Below the pieces are notes generated by a model, which saw only the letters and a list, made by a program, of their open reading frames with translations, made no database searches and was not told the DNA's origin. The position numbers were made by a program, and so were the translations under genes. A stretch of 64,000 nucleotides of DNA from JADKAV01 sp963732355 (lineage in GTDB: Bacteria > Actinomycetota > Actinomycetes > S36-B12 > UBA10799): contig CAVSZD010000011.1 of NCBI GenBank assembly GCA_963732355.1, forward strand, positions 372,001-436,000, given 5' to 3'. Shown piece after piece: positions 35,545-43,798 of this stretch (positions are counted from its first letter, which is position 1; each line of letters opens with the position of its first letter).

Positions 35545-36741
35545 GTGACAGACTCATCGATTCAGGTGCGCACGCGCCTGGTCGAACCGTCGGAACTTCT
35601 GTCCCTCATCCCCGCCGATGTCGCACCGTTGAGTTGGGTTCACGAGGGCGACGGCCTCGTGGGCTGGGACGTCGCAGCCACCACGACCGTGCGGGGCCCG
35701 GAGCGGTTCGCGCGTGCGCAGCGCTGGTGGACGCGCTTCTGCGAGTCGGCGACCATCGACGACGAGGTCATGGCCCCCGGTACCGGACCCGTGGCGTTCG
35801 CCTCCTTCTCCTTCGATGCCGACGACGAGTCGGTGGTCACCGTTCCGGGCACGATCGCCGGACGCCGTGACGGTAAGGCGTGGATCACCACGATCACCCC
35901 GAGCTCGCCGGCTGCTCACCCGGCCGCCGCGCTCGGACGAACAGGCCAACCGGATCTGGACGGTGAGCACTATCGGGCGATCGTGGCCTCAGCCGTTGAG
36001 GACATTTCAGCCGGGGTCTTGGACAAGGTCGTGCTGGCCCGGGGTGTGCGGATAAGCGGGGAGATCGACGTGCGCGCGACCTTGGCCCGTCTGGCCGACC
36101 GGTACGCGGACTGCTGGACGTTCAGTGTGCACGGAATGATCGGGGCGACCCCGGAACTGCTGGTGCGGCGCACTGGTGAGCAGGTGATGTCCCGGGTGCT
36201 GGCAGGCACTGTCGCCCGCTCTTCGGACGACCGCGAGAGCGGACAGTTGGCCGACGACATGGTGGCCTCCGAGAAGGCCCGCGAGGAGCACGCTTACGCC
36301 GTGATGTCCGTAGCCCAAGCTCTGGGGACGCACTGCACCGACCTTGATGTACCCGCGCGCCCGAGTGTGTTGCGACTTGCAAACGTGCAGCACCTGGCCA
36401 CCGATGTGCACGCGATGCTGGTGGATGACACCTCAGTGGTGGCCATTGCCGGAGCCCTGCACCCGACGGCCGCGGTGTGCGGCACCCCCACTGAGCGCGC
36501 CCTGCAGTACATCCTCACCCACGAGGGGCTCGACCGCGGCCGGTACGCCGGGCCGGTCGGATGGTTCGACGCAAATGGCGACGGCGAGTTCGGGATCGCC
36601 CTACGCTGCGGTCAACTCGGACCGGACGGCATCGAGTTGTACGCGGGCTGCGGGATCGTGGCCGGGTCCGACCCGCAGTCGGAGTTCGCCGAGTCGGAGT
36701 CCAAACTGGCCGCGATGCGCTGGGCCCTGACTGCGCAGTGA
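35545..36741 (+). CDS. menF: Isochorismate synthase
   Basis: 398 residues of the chorismate-binding family. LDKVVLARGVRISGEID, the catalytic-region ATPELLVRRTGEQVMSRVLAGT, the block SEKAREEHAYAVM, and LHPTAAVCGTPTE followed by GRYAGPVGWFDANGDGEF are in the standard order. It converts chorismate to isochorismate, which fits the neighbouring menD and menG. An anthranilate synthase role is unlikely. The second gene downstream (menD) runs on the opposite strand, so menF is a single-gene transcript. Confidence 0.93.
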   Translation: MTDSSIQVRTRLVEPSELLSLIPADVAPLSWVHEGDGLVGWDVAATTTVRGPERFARAQRWWTRFCESATIDDEVMAPGTGPVAFASFSFDADDESVVTVPGTIAGRRDGKAWITTITPSSPAAHPAAALGRTGQPDLDGEHYRAIVASAVEDISAGVLDKVVLARGVRISGEIDVRATLARLADRYADCWTFSVHGMIGATPELLVRRTGEQVMSRVLAGTVARSSDDRESGQLADDMVASEKAREEHAYAVMSVAQALGTHCTDLDVPARPSVLRLANVQHLATDVHAMLVDDTSVVAIAGALHPTAAVCGTPTERALQYILTHEGLDRGRYAGPVGWFDANGDGEFGIALRCGQLGPDGIELYAGCGIVAGSDPQSEFAESESKLAAMRWALTAQ

Positions 36742-36766
36742 CACCCGGCGCCTGCAGCGCCCCAGG

Positions 36767-37429
36767 TCAATCCGTGCGGATCCACGTGGCTTTCAGCGAG
36801 GCCACACGCAACCCCGAGGCCGTGAACAGCGCCGAGGCGGAGAAGTGCTTGCGTCCCGAGACCCCCAGCTGGGCACCGACGACCACGTATGGGCCGACCG
36901 GGTCCAGTTGCTCCTCCACCAGCATTCCGCCAGTGAGCCGCCCAGTTACCAGGTCGGCCTGTCCGATCGGCCACGCCCAACCGCTGGCGCAGTCCAGGGC
37001 CGTCCACACCCACTCCTCGGCGACGCGGCCCCGAGGATGCCAAACACAGGCCACGACACCCTTGCCGGCCGGTCCCGGGTGGATGCCCAGGCCATCGGAA
37101 CGAAGCCGCCCACAGCCGAAGCACGTCTCGTAACGATTAGGGACAGCCCCGGCGAAACCCCGTTGGGCCTCGGTGGCCCGCTCGAGCGGGACGAAGGGAA
37201 TGGGTTCGGGCTGCACCTGGGCACGATCGGCCTGCGCCACGAGCAACTCGTCGTGCCATATCTCGAAGTGGTCGCCAGCGCGCCGTTCCTTGAGATCGAC
37301 TTCAAGGGGCGCTGGGGCACGCAGCCACACATCGGCGATCTGCCCCGGTAGCCGGACAGCACAACTGCCAGCAACGTAGCCGCCATGGCCGGAGCCGGGC
37401 GGGCCGTTGAGGGTTCGTGCGATCCTCAT
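36767..37429 (-). CDS. Hotdog-fold thioesterase-like protein in the men cluster
   Basis: 220 residues. It resembles a double-hotdog protein. The N-terminal half has GPPGSGHGGYVAGSCAVRL, a thioesterase-like helix region. The C-terminal half has CFGCGRLRSDGLGIHPGP, VWTALDCASGWAWP and VVVGAQLGVSGRKHFSASAL. The gene overlaps menD by ATGA, so co-translation is strong evidence for a linked role. Menaquinone synthesis needs a DHNA-CoA hydrolase, usually hotdog-fold, and none is otherwise seen here. This protein is a candidate (inference). No catalytic residue can be assigned with confidence. Confidence 0.75.
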   Translation of the reverse strand: MRIARTLNGPPGSGHGGYVAGSCAVRLPGQIADVWLRAPAPLEVDLKERRAGDHFEIWHDELLVAQADRAQVQPEPIPFVPLERATEAQRGFAGAVPNRYETCFGCGRLRSDGLGIHPGPAGKGVVACVWHPRGRVAEEWVWTALDCASGWAWPIGQADLVTGRLTGGMLVEEQLDPVGPYVVVGAQLGVSGRKHFSASALFTASGLRVASLKATWIRTD

Positions 37430-39192
37430 GCCAGTTCCGCGCGGATTCGCATGTACAACTGCGCCTCCAGGTCCCTGCTCACCGGACCCACGACCACCGC
37501 GGTGATGCCGGGGGTCTGTGAGGCGGCCGTGATCGTGGCCGCCAGATCGTCACCGTCGAAGACCGGCACCCCGTGCGCGGCGAGCAATGCCCGCACGTCC
37601 ACGTCCTGAGGCGTGCCGAACACACGCTCGTACACGTCGGCCAACGACTCGTCGGCCTGCTCCAGCGAGCCGAAGATTCCCCCGCCGTTGTTGTCCACCA
37701 CCACCAGGCACAAGTTGGGCCGAGGCTCACCGGGGCCGATGAGCAGCCCATTGAGGTCATGCATCAGGGCAAGGTCGCCCAGCATCGCGAACGCTCGCTC
37801 GCCGCCGGATCCTTGGTGGGCGATGGCTGCGCCTATAGCAGTGGACACGATGCCGTCGATCCCGTTCACGCCCCGGTTGGCCAGCACGTAGGCTGCGTCG
37901 TTGCGCACCCCGGCCACGGCCTCAAGGTCGCGGATGGACCGCGAGGACGCGACAAAGACCAGGTCGTCCTCACCAGCGACTTGCCACAGCGCGCGCGCAA
38001 CATGCAGCCCCGTCTCGGGTCCGGGGCTTTCGAGTACTTTCTCCACGACCCGCTGAGCCGCGGCATCGGCCATGAGCCAGCCATCAAGCCAGTCATTGGA
38101 TTCCGGCACTTCGGTGTTGGCAGGTGGCGCAGGTACCGATCCCAGAACCGCGATCGCCGTGCGCGTCGGGTCTGGCCAGTCATGGACCCGGTGCGGTTCG
38201 GCATGGATGTGGACGCGGGCGGCCCGCACCAAGGCGAGCAGACCGCGGTTCAGACCCACCTTGCCCACGGTGACGACGACCTCGGGGATATGGGTTTCAC
38301 GGAAGCCGGCATCCGAGGTCAGGAGGCTGGCATGGGCAAGCGCAACCAGCCCGGACCGTGCCTGCCCTGTCGGTTCGCTGTGAAGCGGCCAGCCGCAAGC
38401 CTCGGCCAGCTCAACGGCAGCAGCGGCGTCCTCCGGATCGTCGAGGTCGCCGACGATGACCAGCCCCTTCTGTGGCAGATCGCCCTCGGCCAGATCCTCG
38501 AGCACTTCGTCGATCGGTTCCTGCACACTGAGCATGATCCGGCGGTCCATCGTCCACGTGCGCACGACCTGGACTTCATCGCCTTCGTCGTCGACAAAAG
38601 TGATCCCGTCGTGACCGGCGAGCGTTTCCACCCAGTCTTCATCGCCGTCAGGCACGAGCGGATCCCGGAACGCCACGTTGACGTGCACGGGTCCGCGCTG
38701 CCACGGGTGAGTGGCAATCCCGCAGGCACGCGACACCGTGCTGCGCCAATAGGCCACGTGGCCCCTACCCCGACTGGGCGCCTCGATGTCGACCGACCAG
38801 CGCACGACATTGTCGAATAGGCGGACCTGATCGATGGTCTGATTGGCCCCGGTCCGACGTAGTTCCGCTGGACGGTCCGCACTCAGCACCACGAGCGGGA
38901 CGTTGCTGTGGAAAGCCTCCGTGACGGCCGGCAGCAGATTGGCGACAGCCGTTCCGGACGTGGTGATGACCGGGACCGGAGCGCCGCCGCGTTTGGCCAG
39001 GCCCAAGGCCAGGAAACCAGCGCTGCGCTCGTCGATGCGCACGTGCAGCGTCAGGTCGCCGCGCTGAGCGGCCCTGGCCACCTCAATGGCCAGCGGCGCA
39101 CTGCGCGAACCGGGAGCCAGCACGACGTCATTGACTCCCGAACGGACGAACTCGTCGATGATGACGCGCGCCGCCACAGTCGAGGGATTCAC
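37426..39192 (-). CDS. menD: SEPHCHC synthase (MenD)
   Basis: 588 residues, a thiamine-diphosphate enzyme. The N-terminus VLAPGSRSAPLAIEVARA with RIDERSAGFLALGLAK is the MenD signature. TSGTAVANLLPAVTEAFHSN and RPAELRRTGANQTIDQ follow. The C-terminal LVVVDNNGGGIFGSLEQ holds the ThDP-binding aspartate and asparagine region. It joins isochorismate with 2-oxoglutarate, giving the second menaquinone-specific intermediate. The start is GTG 39192. menC ends 57 nt upstream on the same strand. Confidence 0.95.
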   Translation of the reverse strand: MNPSTVAARVIIDEFVRSGVNDVVLAPGSRSAPLAIEVARAAQRGDLTLHVRIDERSAGFLALGLAKRGGAPVPVITTSGTAVANLLPAVTEAFHSNVPLVVLSADRPAELRRTGANQTIDQVRLFDNVVRWSVDIEAPSRGRGHVAYWRSTVSRACGIATHPWQRGPVHVNVAFRDPLVPDGDEDWVETLAGHDGITFVDDEGDEVQVVRTWTMDRRIMLSVQEPIDEVLEDLAEGDLPQKGLVIVGDLDDPEDAAAAVELAEACGWPLHSEPTGQARSGLVALAHASLLTSDAGFRETHIPEVVVTVGKVGLNRGLLALVRAARVHIHAEPHRVHDWPDPTRTAIAVLGSVPAPPANTEVPESNDWLDGWLMADAAAQRVVEKVLESPGPETGLHVARALWQVAGEDDLVFVASSRSIRDLEAVAGVRNDAAYVLANRGVNGIDGIVSTAIGAAIAHQGSGGERAFAMLGDLALMHDLNGLLIGPGEPRPNLCLVVVDNNGGGIFGSLEQADESLADVYERVFGTPQDVDVRALLAAHGVPVFDGDDLAATITAASQTPGITAVVVGPVSRDLEAQLYMRIRAELA

Positions 39193-39248
39193 ACCCCCAA
39201 CCTTGTCATGAGGGCGCTGGGCTCTCGACCTGCACGGTCATGCCAGCC

Positions 39249-40184
39249 TCAGCCGCGTCGGGCGTCCGGTGTGACATGGGCGAAGGCCCTGCCCACCCTG
39301 GTCGCCCACATCTGGACGTCCTGCTGGCAGACCTCAAGGTCAGGGCTCGGCTCGGGATAGCCGGTGAACCCGACGACCGAAGCCCGGGGAAGCAGTGGTG
39401 CGGTGGTGTCCTGTGCCAGAAGTGAGCCGGTCGCCAGCCCACAGGCCAGGGGGACAGAGCCGAGGCTGCAGGCAGCGGCAACCGATGCCGCCAGGCCCAT
39501 GGAGGAGTCCAGCGCACTGGAAATGACCACCGGCAGGCCGACCCGGTCGGCCACCTCAAGGGTTGCGCCGACCCCGCCCAGGGGTGCGACTTTGAGCACC
39601 GCGACATCGGCGAACCCAGCCACCTCGTCGAAGAGCCGGTCGATCCGGATCGACTCATCAGCGGCCAGGGGGACATCCACTGCCCGCCGCAGCGCCGCCA
39701 TGTCCGCAGGTGCCCGCACTGGCTGCTCGGCGTACTCCAGGTTCAGTGCCGCCATCCGCCGCAGCTGCCGGACAGCCTCATCGAGATCCCAGCCCGCGTT
39801 GACATCGACGCGGATTGCCGCGTCCGGCAGGACCTCGCGGATCGCGGCGACCCGCTCGAAGCCCCGGGCGTCCCCGACCTTGACCTTGATGGTCGAGCAT
39901 CCACTCCCGACCGCCAGACGCACGGCCTCATCCGGGTCGACGGCCGGGATGATCGCGTTGACCAGGACGTGATCGCGAACGGGATGCGGCCACCGACCAT
40001 CAGCCTGCTCCAACGCACAGGCCAGCCAGCGACCCGCCTGCTCGTCGGTGTAATCGTCGAACGGGGCGAACTCCCCCCATCCCCGACTACCCGAGATGAG
40101 ACAACCTCGGCGCTGTGTGAGGCCCCGGAACGCGGTGCGCAGGCGAAGCCGGAACGGCAACAACTGCCGGTCGCGCGCGTCCAT
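39249..40184 (-). CDS. menC: o-Succinylbenzoate synthase
   Basis: 311 residues of the enolase superfamily. CSTIKVKVGDA gives the catalytic KxK lysines near residue 98. RVDVNAGW, EYAEQPV and LAADES carry the three metal ligands (D, E, D), and VLKVAPLGG holds the second catalytic lysine. This matches the MenC dehydratase. ATG 40184 has TAGCCT 6 nt upstream. It is divergent from menE, 69 bp away. Confidence 0.94.
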   Translation of the reverse strand: MDARDRQLLPFRLRLRTAFRGLTQRRGCLISGSRGWGEFAPFDDYTDEQAGRWLACALEQADGRWPHPVRDHVLVNAIIPAVDPDEAVRLAVGSGCSTIKVKVGDARGFERVAAIREVLPDAAIRVDVNAGWDLDEAVRQLRRMAALNLEYAEQPVRAPADMAALRRAVDVPLAADESIRIDRLFDEVAGFADVAVLKVAPLGGVGATLEVADRVGLPVVISSALDSSMGLAASVAAACSLGSVPLACGLATGSLLAQDTTAPLLPRASVVGFTGYPEPSPDLEVCQQDVQMWATRVGRAFAHVTPDARRG

Positions 40185-40190
40185 TTCCCA

Positions 40191-40196
40191 AGGCTA
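40191..40196 (-). promoter_or_regulatory. Putative -10 hexamer TAGCCT of menC
   Basis: TAGCCT on the minus strand, six bases (TGGGAA), then ATG 40184. It fits the leaderless pattern. Confidence 0.42.
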
Positions 40197-40253
40197 GGGC
40201 AATGGCTGAGCACTGCTCGTGACTGCCGCCGGGCCAGTAGCCACAATGGTCGG

Positions 40254-41231
40254 GTGACCCAACTGCCGAGCGGGCCCGGCGCGCAGGAGGCCGCCGCAGA
40301 GATCCGCCGACGGCTGCGCACAAGGCAGCAACTTGTCGTGCCGGGTGCGACTGCTGGGGACTGCGACGTCATTCTGCGCACCTCGGGGAGCACGCAGAGG
40401 TCGAAGTCGGTCGGACACAGCTTCGACGCGGTGGACTGGGCTGCGCAGGCCGCCCGGGACTCACTCGGGGATACCGGTTGGCGGTGGCTGGTGGTTCTGC
40501 CACCGACCTCGACCGGAGGTTTCATGACCGTGGCCCGCAGCGTGCTGGAACCGCTCGTCTGGCCCGGGGCAGGCGCCCAGTTCGACCCCCAGCAGTTCTT
40601 GGACTGGTACCCGGGTGGCGCACAGGCGACGTCGCTTGTCAGCACACACGTCGCACGGCTGCTGGGTTTGGCCCCCGGACGGGCATTCCTGCAGTCGCTG
40701 GAATGTGTCCTGGTGGGCGGGGGACCGTTCCCCGAGAGCCTGCGCGAGGAGTGCCTCGGCCTGGGCATCAAGGCAGTGGCCACGTATGGCGCGACGGAAA
40801 CTCTGGGCGGATGTGTCTACGACGGTCTGCCTTGGCCAGGGGTCAGCGTGGAGTTGGTCGACGGACGGGTCCTGATCGACGGTCCCAACGTCGCGGCCAC
40901 CTACGTACCCGGCCCGCCAATCGAGCACCCGTGGCCCACCGGCGACCTTGCCGTGCTCGAGGGCGATCGGCTACGCGTCTTGGGTCGCGAGGACGACCAG
41001 GTGCCGGTCAAAGGTGTGAATCGCTTCCTCGCGGACTTTGAACGCGACGCTATGAGCGCCCCGGGGGTGGTGGAGGCGGTGGCCATCGCTGTACCGGACG
41101 GCGCAGACGGCTACCGTGTTGAGGTCTTCGTGGAGGACGCCACACAGGTGTTACCGCGGCTGCCAACAGGCAAGCCGGATCGTCAGGAGTTGTTCAGGAG
41201 GGCCAGTGGCCAGCGTCGCCGAATGGGTTGA
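40254..41231 (+). CDS. menE: o-Succinylbenzoate-CoA ligase, short form
   Basis: 325 residues from GTG 40254, shorter than typical MenE (350-450). The AMP-binding P-loop reads RTSGSTQRSKSV, a variant of TSGTTGxPKG in which the usual glycine and proline are replaced. ATYGATETLGGCVYDGLP is the adenylation core motif A5, and VLGREDDQVPVKG contains the A8 hinge. LPTGKPDRQEL near the end holds the C-terminal catalytic lysine. The N-terminal third of ordinary acyl-CoA ligases is much reduced. CACAAT lies 6 nt before the start. The gene overlaps menA by 26 nt. Confidence 0.88.
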   Translation: MTQLPSGPGAQEAAAEIRRRLRTRQQLVVPGATAGDCDVILRTSGSTQRSKSVGHSFDAVDWAAQAARDSLGDTGWRWLVVLPPTSTGGFMTVARSVLEPLVWPGAGAQFDPQQFLDWYPGGAQATSLVSTHVARLLGLAPGRAFLQSLECVLVGGGPFPESLREECLGLGIKAVATYGATETLGGCVYDGLPWPGVSVELVDGRVLIDGPNVAATYVPGPPIEHPWPTGDLAVLEGDRLRVLGREDDQVPVKGVNRFLADFERDAMSAPGVVEAVAIAVPDGADGYRVEVFVEDATQVLPRLPTGKPDRQELFRRASGQRRRMG

Positions 41232-42094
41232 GGGGGCTCGCCCGCGCACCCTTCCCGCTGCCCTCGCCCCAGTGCTGGCGGGGCTTGGCGTGACCGGTTT
41301 CACGGGCACACCGTTGACCGCCCCGCAGGTGGGTCGGGCGGGCAGTGCTGGCGCTGTTGGTGGCCCTCGCTCTGCAGATAGGGGTCAACTACTTCAACGA
41401 CTACCACGATGGCGTGCGCGGCACCGACGACGTGCGAGTGGGACCGGTCCGCCTGGTCGGTCAGGGCCTCGCCCCTGCCAGTCAGGTCCGGGCCGCCGCT
41501 GTCGTGAGCCTGGTTCTGGCTGGCGCGTTCGGCCTGGCCCTGATCGTGCTCAGCGGGGTGTGGTGGCTGGTGGCGGTTGGAGCCGCCGCGATGCTGGCCG
41601 CCTACGGCTACACCGGCGGCTCCCGGCCGTACGGCTACCTCGGTCTCGGGGAACTGTTCGTGTTCATCTTCTTCGGCCCCGTGGCGGTCTGCGGCACGAC
41701 CCTGGTCACCGGTGGCGAGGTGTGGCCGGACGCGGTCGCCGTGTCGGTGCCAATCGGCCTGCTCACGGTGGCGATCCTGGTGGCGAACAACCTTCGCGAC
41801 CGGGAACTCGATGAGCAGGCAGGTAAGCACACACTCGCGGTTCGGTTGGGCGACCGCGGGACCCGATGGTTCTTCGCCGGCTGCCAGATCACCGCTTTTG
41901 TCCTGGTCGCCTGGACGGCGATCCTCACCACACCCTGGGCACTGCTTGGTCTGGCCGGAGCGATCCCGGCGGTTAAGGCATCACAAGAGGTGCTTGAACA
42001 CGCCTACGGCAAGGGGCTCATCCCAGTACTTCAGCTGAGTTCGCTGGCGTTACTTCTGACCGGGCTCGGTCTCGGCCTTGGGCTGTTCCTCTAA
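41206..42094 (+). CDS. menA: 1,4-Dihydroxy-2-naphthoate polyprenyltransferase, frameshifted
   Basis: The family N-terminus (VASVAEWVEGARPRTLPAAL and so on) reads in frame 1 from GTG 41206, after an AGGAGG at 41197-41202. The rest reads in frame 2 from about 41333 to the stop at 42094. The catalytic NYFNDYHDGVRGTDDVR falls in the second part, as do ANNLRDRELDEQAGKHTLA and about eight membrane segments. Deleting one G from the GGG at 41331-41333 restores one frame across TAPQVVGRAVLALL. This is either a real lesion, a base error in the assembly, or, less likely, a programmed shift. MenA attaches the polyprenyl tail to DHNA. An unbroken 249-residue frame from GTG 41345 would lack the first transmembrane segment. 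Confidence 0.85.
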
Positions 42095-42364
42095 CTCGAT
42101 AACATCCTGCGGCTCGACCTCGTCCTCGGAGGCGGCGGCTGCGTCGATTCGGTCGTTCATCTTGCCCATCACCCGGCCGAATCCAGCACTCATCGTCGAC
42201 CGCGGGCGATCCAGCCAAACCAGGCTCAACGCGCCGCTGACCAGGAACGACAGCAGGATCAGCAGGAAACCCCGCGCGCCGGTGAGGTACAGCAGACCTC
42301 CCACGGCAAGCAGCAGGAGAACCCGAAGTCCTGTGTAAACAGCGAAGGCTTGACCAGTGCTCAC
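42050..42364 (-). CDS. DUF4229-like small membrane protein
   Basis: 104 residues with two membrane helices near the N-terminus (LRVLLLLAVGGLLYLTG and FLLILLSFLVSGALSLVWL). An arginine-rich turn DRPRSTMSAGFGRVMGK and an acidic C-terminal tail follow. This layout matches the actinobacterial DUF4229 family of unknown function. Its 3' end overlaps the menA 3' end by 45 nt, tail to tail. GTG 42364 lies 6 nt after TACTCT. Confidence 0.8.
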   Translation of the reverse strand: MSTGQAFAVYTGLRVLLLLAVGGLLYLTGARGFLLILLSFLVSGALSLVWLDRPRSTMSAGFGRVMGKMNDRIDAAAASEDEVEPQDVIELEEQPKAETEPGQK

Positions 42365-42370
42365 TGATCC

Positions 42371-42376
42371 AGAGTA
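42371..42376 (-). promoter_or_regulatory. Putative -10 hexamer TACTCT of the DUF4229 gene
   Basis: TACTCT on the minus strand, six bases (GGATCA), then GTG 42364. Leaderless-type spacing. Confidence 0.42.
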
Positions 42377-42429
42377 CGTCGGGTGCTGCGCCGGCCCGGC
42401 GATACGGTGCCTACTTGTGCCTGCGGGCG

Positions 42430-42435
42430 TACGAT
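42430..42435 (+). promoter_or_regulatory. Putative -10 hexamer TACGAT of the PLDc_N gene
   Basis: TACGAT, six bases (CGGATC), then ATG 42442. Leaderless-type spacing. Confidence 0.45.
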
Positions 42436-42441
42436 CGGATC

Positions 42442-42690
42442 ATGGTCAAGGTGATACTGCTCGTCGCCGCTCTCGGCTTGATGATCTTCGCCCTGATCGA
42501 CCTGTGGCAAGTGCCCGCGGTCGATGTCCGAGGGGGAAACCGGTTCCTGTGGACCCTGGCGATCCTGCTGCTCCCCGTTCTTGGAGCGGCTGTCTGGCTG
42601 TGGATCGGCCGGTCGGAGCAGGACTTCAACGAGCAACGCCACAGCGGCCCGGACGATGACCCGGACTTCCTGCGGGGCCTTCGGCCGTAG
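42442..42690 (+). CDS. PLDc_N-like small membrane protein
   Basis: 82 residues with two membrane helices. MVKVILLVAALGLMIFALID, the short polar loop and FLWTLAILLLPVLGAAVWLW fit the cardiolipin synthase N-terminal (PLDc_N) domain found as stand-alone small proteins in actinobacteria. The tail DDDPDFLRGL is common in these. The start chosen is ATG 42442, with TACGAT 6 nt before it; an upstream frame start at 42415 is possible. No enzymatic domain is attached. Confidence 0.8.
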   Translation: MVKVILLVAALGLMIFALIDLWQVPAVDVRGGNRFLWTLAILLLPVLGAAVWLWIGRSEQDFNEQRHSGPDDDPDFLRGLRP

Positions 42691-42760
42691 CGCCCCAGCC
42701 GGCCCGCGGTGCCGAACCGCCCGGTGCCGACAACCGCCCGCGGTGCCACCAACCGCCCGC

Positions 42761-42828
42761 GTTAGAGGTTGTGCTGTTGGTTAGCGAATCCACGCGTTGT
42801 TTCTCTAACCAACCGCACAACCTCTAAC
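42761..42828. repeat. 68-nt nested palindrome, copy 5
   Basis: Outer 13-bp arms are perfect. The inner arms are GTTAGCGAATC on the left and GTTTCTCTAAC on the right, the reverse orientation of copies 3 and 4, so its inner hairpin is imperfect. It lies between convergent genes (PLDc_N and ccsB). Confidence 0.88.
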
Positions 42829-42879
42829 CAGGCGGCCGCAACCGGCGCGGGCGATGTCTGACCAAGGTGCGTGGGGTGC

Positions 42880-43797
42880 TTACACACCCGAGTACGAGTG
42901 CAGTCCGCTGGCGAAGAAGTTGACTCCGAAGTAGTTGATCAGGAAGGCCGCAAACCCGATCAGCCCGATCACAGCGGCCTTGCGGCCCTTCCACCCGGCG
43001 GTCGAACGGGCGTGCAGGTAACCCGCGTACACGACCCACGTGATGAAGGCCCAGGTCTCCTTGGGGTCCCAACCCCAGTACCGGCCCCAGGCGTTCTCAG
43101 CCCAGATGGCCCCCGCGATGACCGCGAAGGTCCAGACCGGGAACACGAACGCGATCGTCCGGTAGGCAAGCGCGTCAAGACGTTCCGCGGTGGGCAACCG
43201 GGAGGCCAAACCACGGTCAGCGGTTCCCCGGTCCTCGGCGCGCTGGCGGATGAGATAAGCGCCGATGAAACCTGCGGACAGCGTGAACGCACCGCCGGAG
43301 ATGGCCGCCGCGCTGACATGGATGACCAGCCACCACGACTTCAGCGCGGGCACCAACTGCGCCGATTCGGTGTACAGCAGTGTCACCGCCACTCCGAGTG
43401 TCAGCAGGACCGCGCCGACCACCCACACTCCCAGCCACCGCAGATCGCTGCGGGAGGCCGCGATCAGGTAGACCAGGGCCACAGCGATCGCCGCCCCCAA
43501 GGAGAACTCGTACATGTTGCCCAGCGGGAACCTGCCCGCCGCAAGACCGCGGAAGACGAAGCCCGCGATCAGCAGCACGGTGGCAAGCCAGGTCAACGAA
43601 AGTGCGATGTTCCCCGTGCGCCGTCCGGGCTCTTCGGGTTCGGGCGTTTCCGTGTCTGGGGCACCGGCACCCACGAGCACCTGCTGCTTGGCGGCCAGCG
43701 GCACCCGGCGGGCGGCAAGGGACGCCGCAAACGCAAACAGCGCAAGGGTATAGACCAGCATCGACGCGTACACGGCAGCGTTGCTCAGTTGGGCCAT
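42880..43797 (-). CDS. ccsB: System II cytochrome c synthase subunit CcsB/CcsA-type (ResC)
   Basis: 305 residues with about eight membrane helices. The tryptophan-rich heme-handling WWD domain is GRYWGWDPKETWAFITW near the end, and conserved histidines are in WLVIHVSAAAISGGAF and YLHARSTAGWKG. The start is ATG 43797, one base after the resB stop; a start at 43845 would lie inside resB. It works with ResB to transport heme and ligate it to apocytochromes at the outer face of the membrane. Last gene of the hemL-led operon. Confidence 0.93.
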   Translation of the reverse strand: MAQLSNAAVYASMLVYTLALFAFAASLAARRVPLAAKQQVLVGAGAPDTETPEPEEPGRRTGNIALSLTWLATVLLIAGFVFRGLAAGRFPLGNMYEFSLGAAIAVALVYLIAASRSDLRWLGVWVVGAVLLTLGVAVTLLYTESAQLVPALKSWWLVIHVSAAAISGGAFTLSAGFIGAYLIRQRAEDRGTADRGLASRLPTAERLDALAYRTIAFVFPVWTFAVIAGAIWAENAWGRYWGWDPKETWAFITWVVYAGYLHARSTAGWKGRKAAVIGLIGFAAFLINYFGVNFFASGLHSYSGV

Positions 43798-43798
43798 T

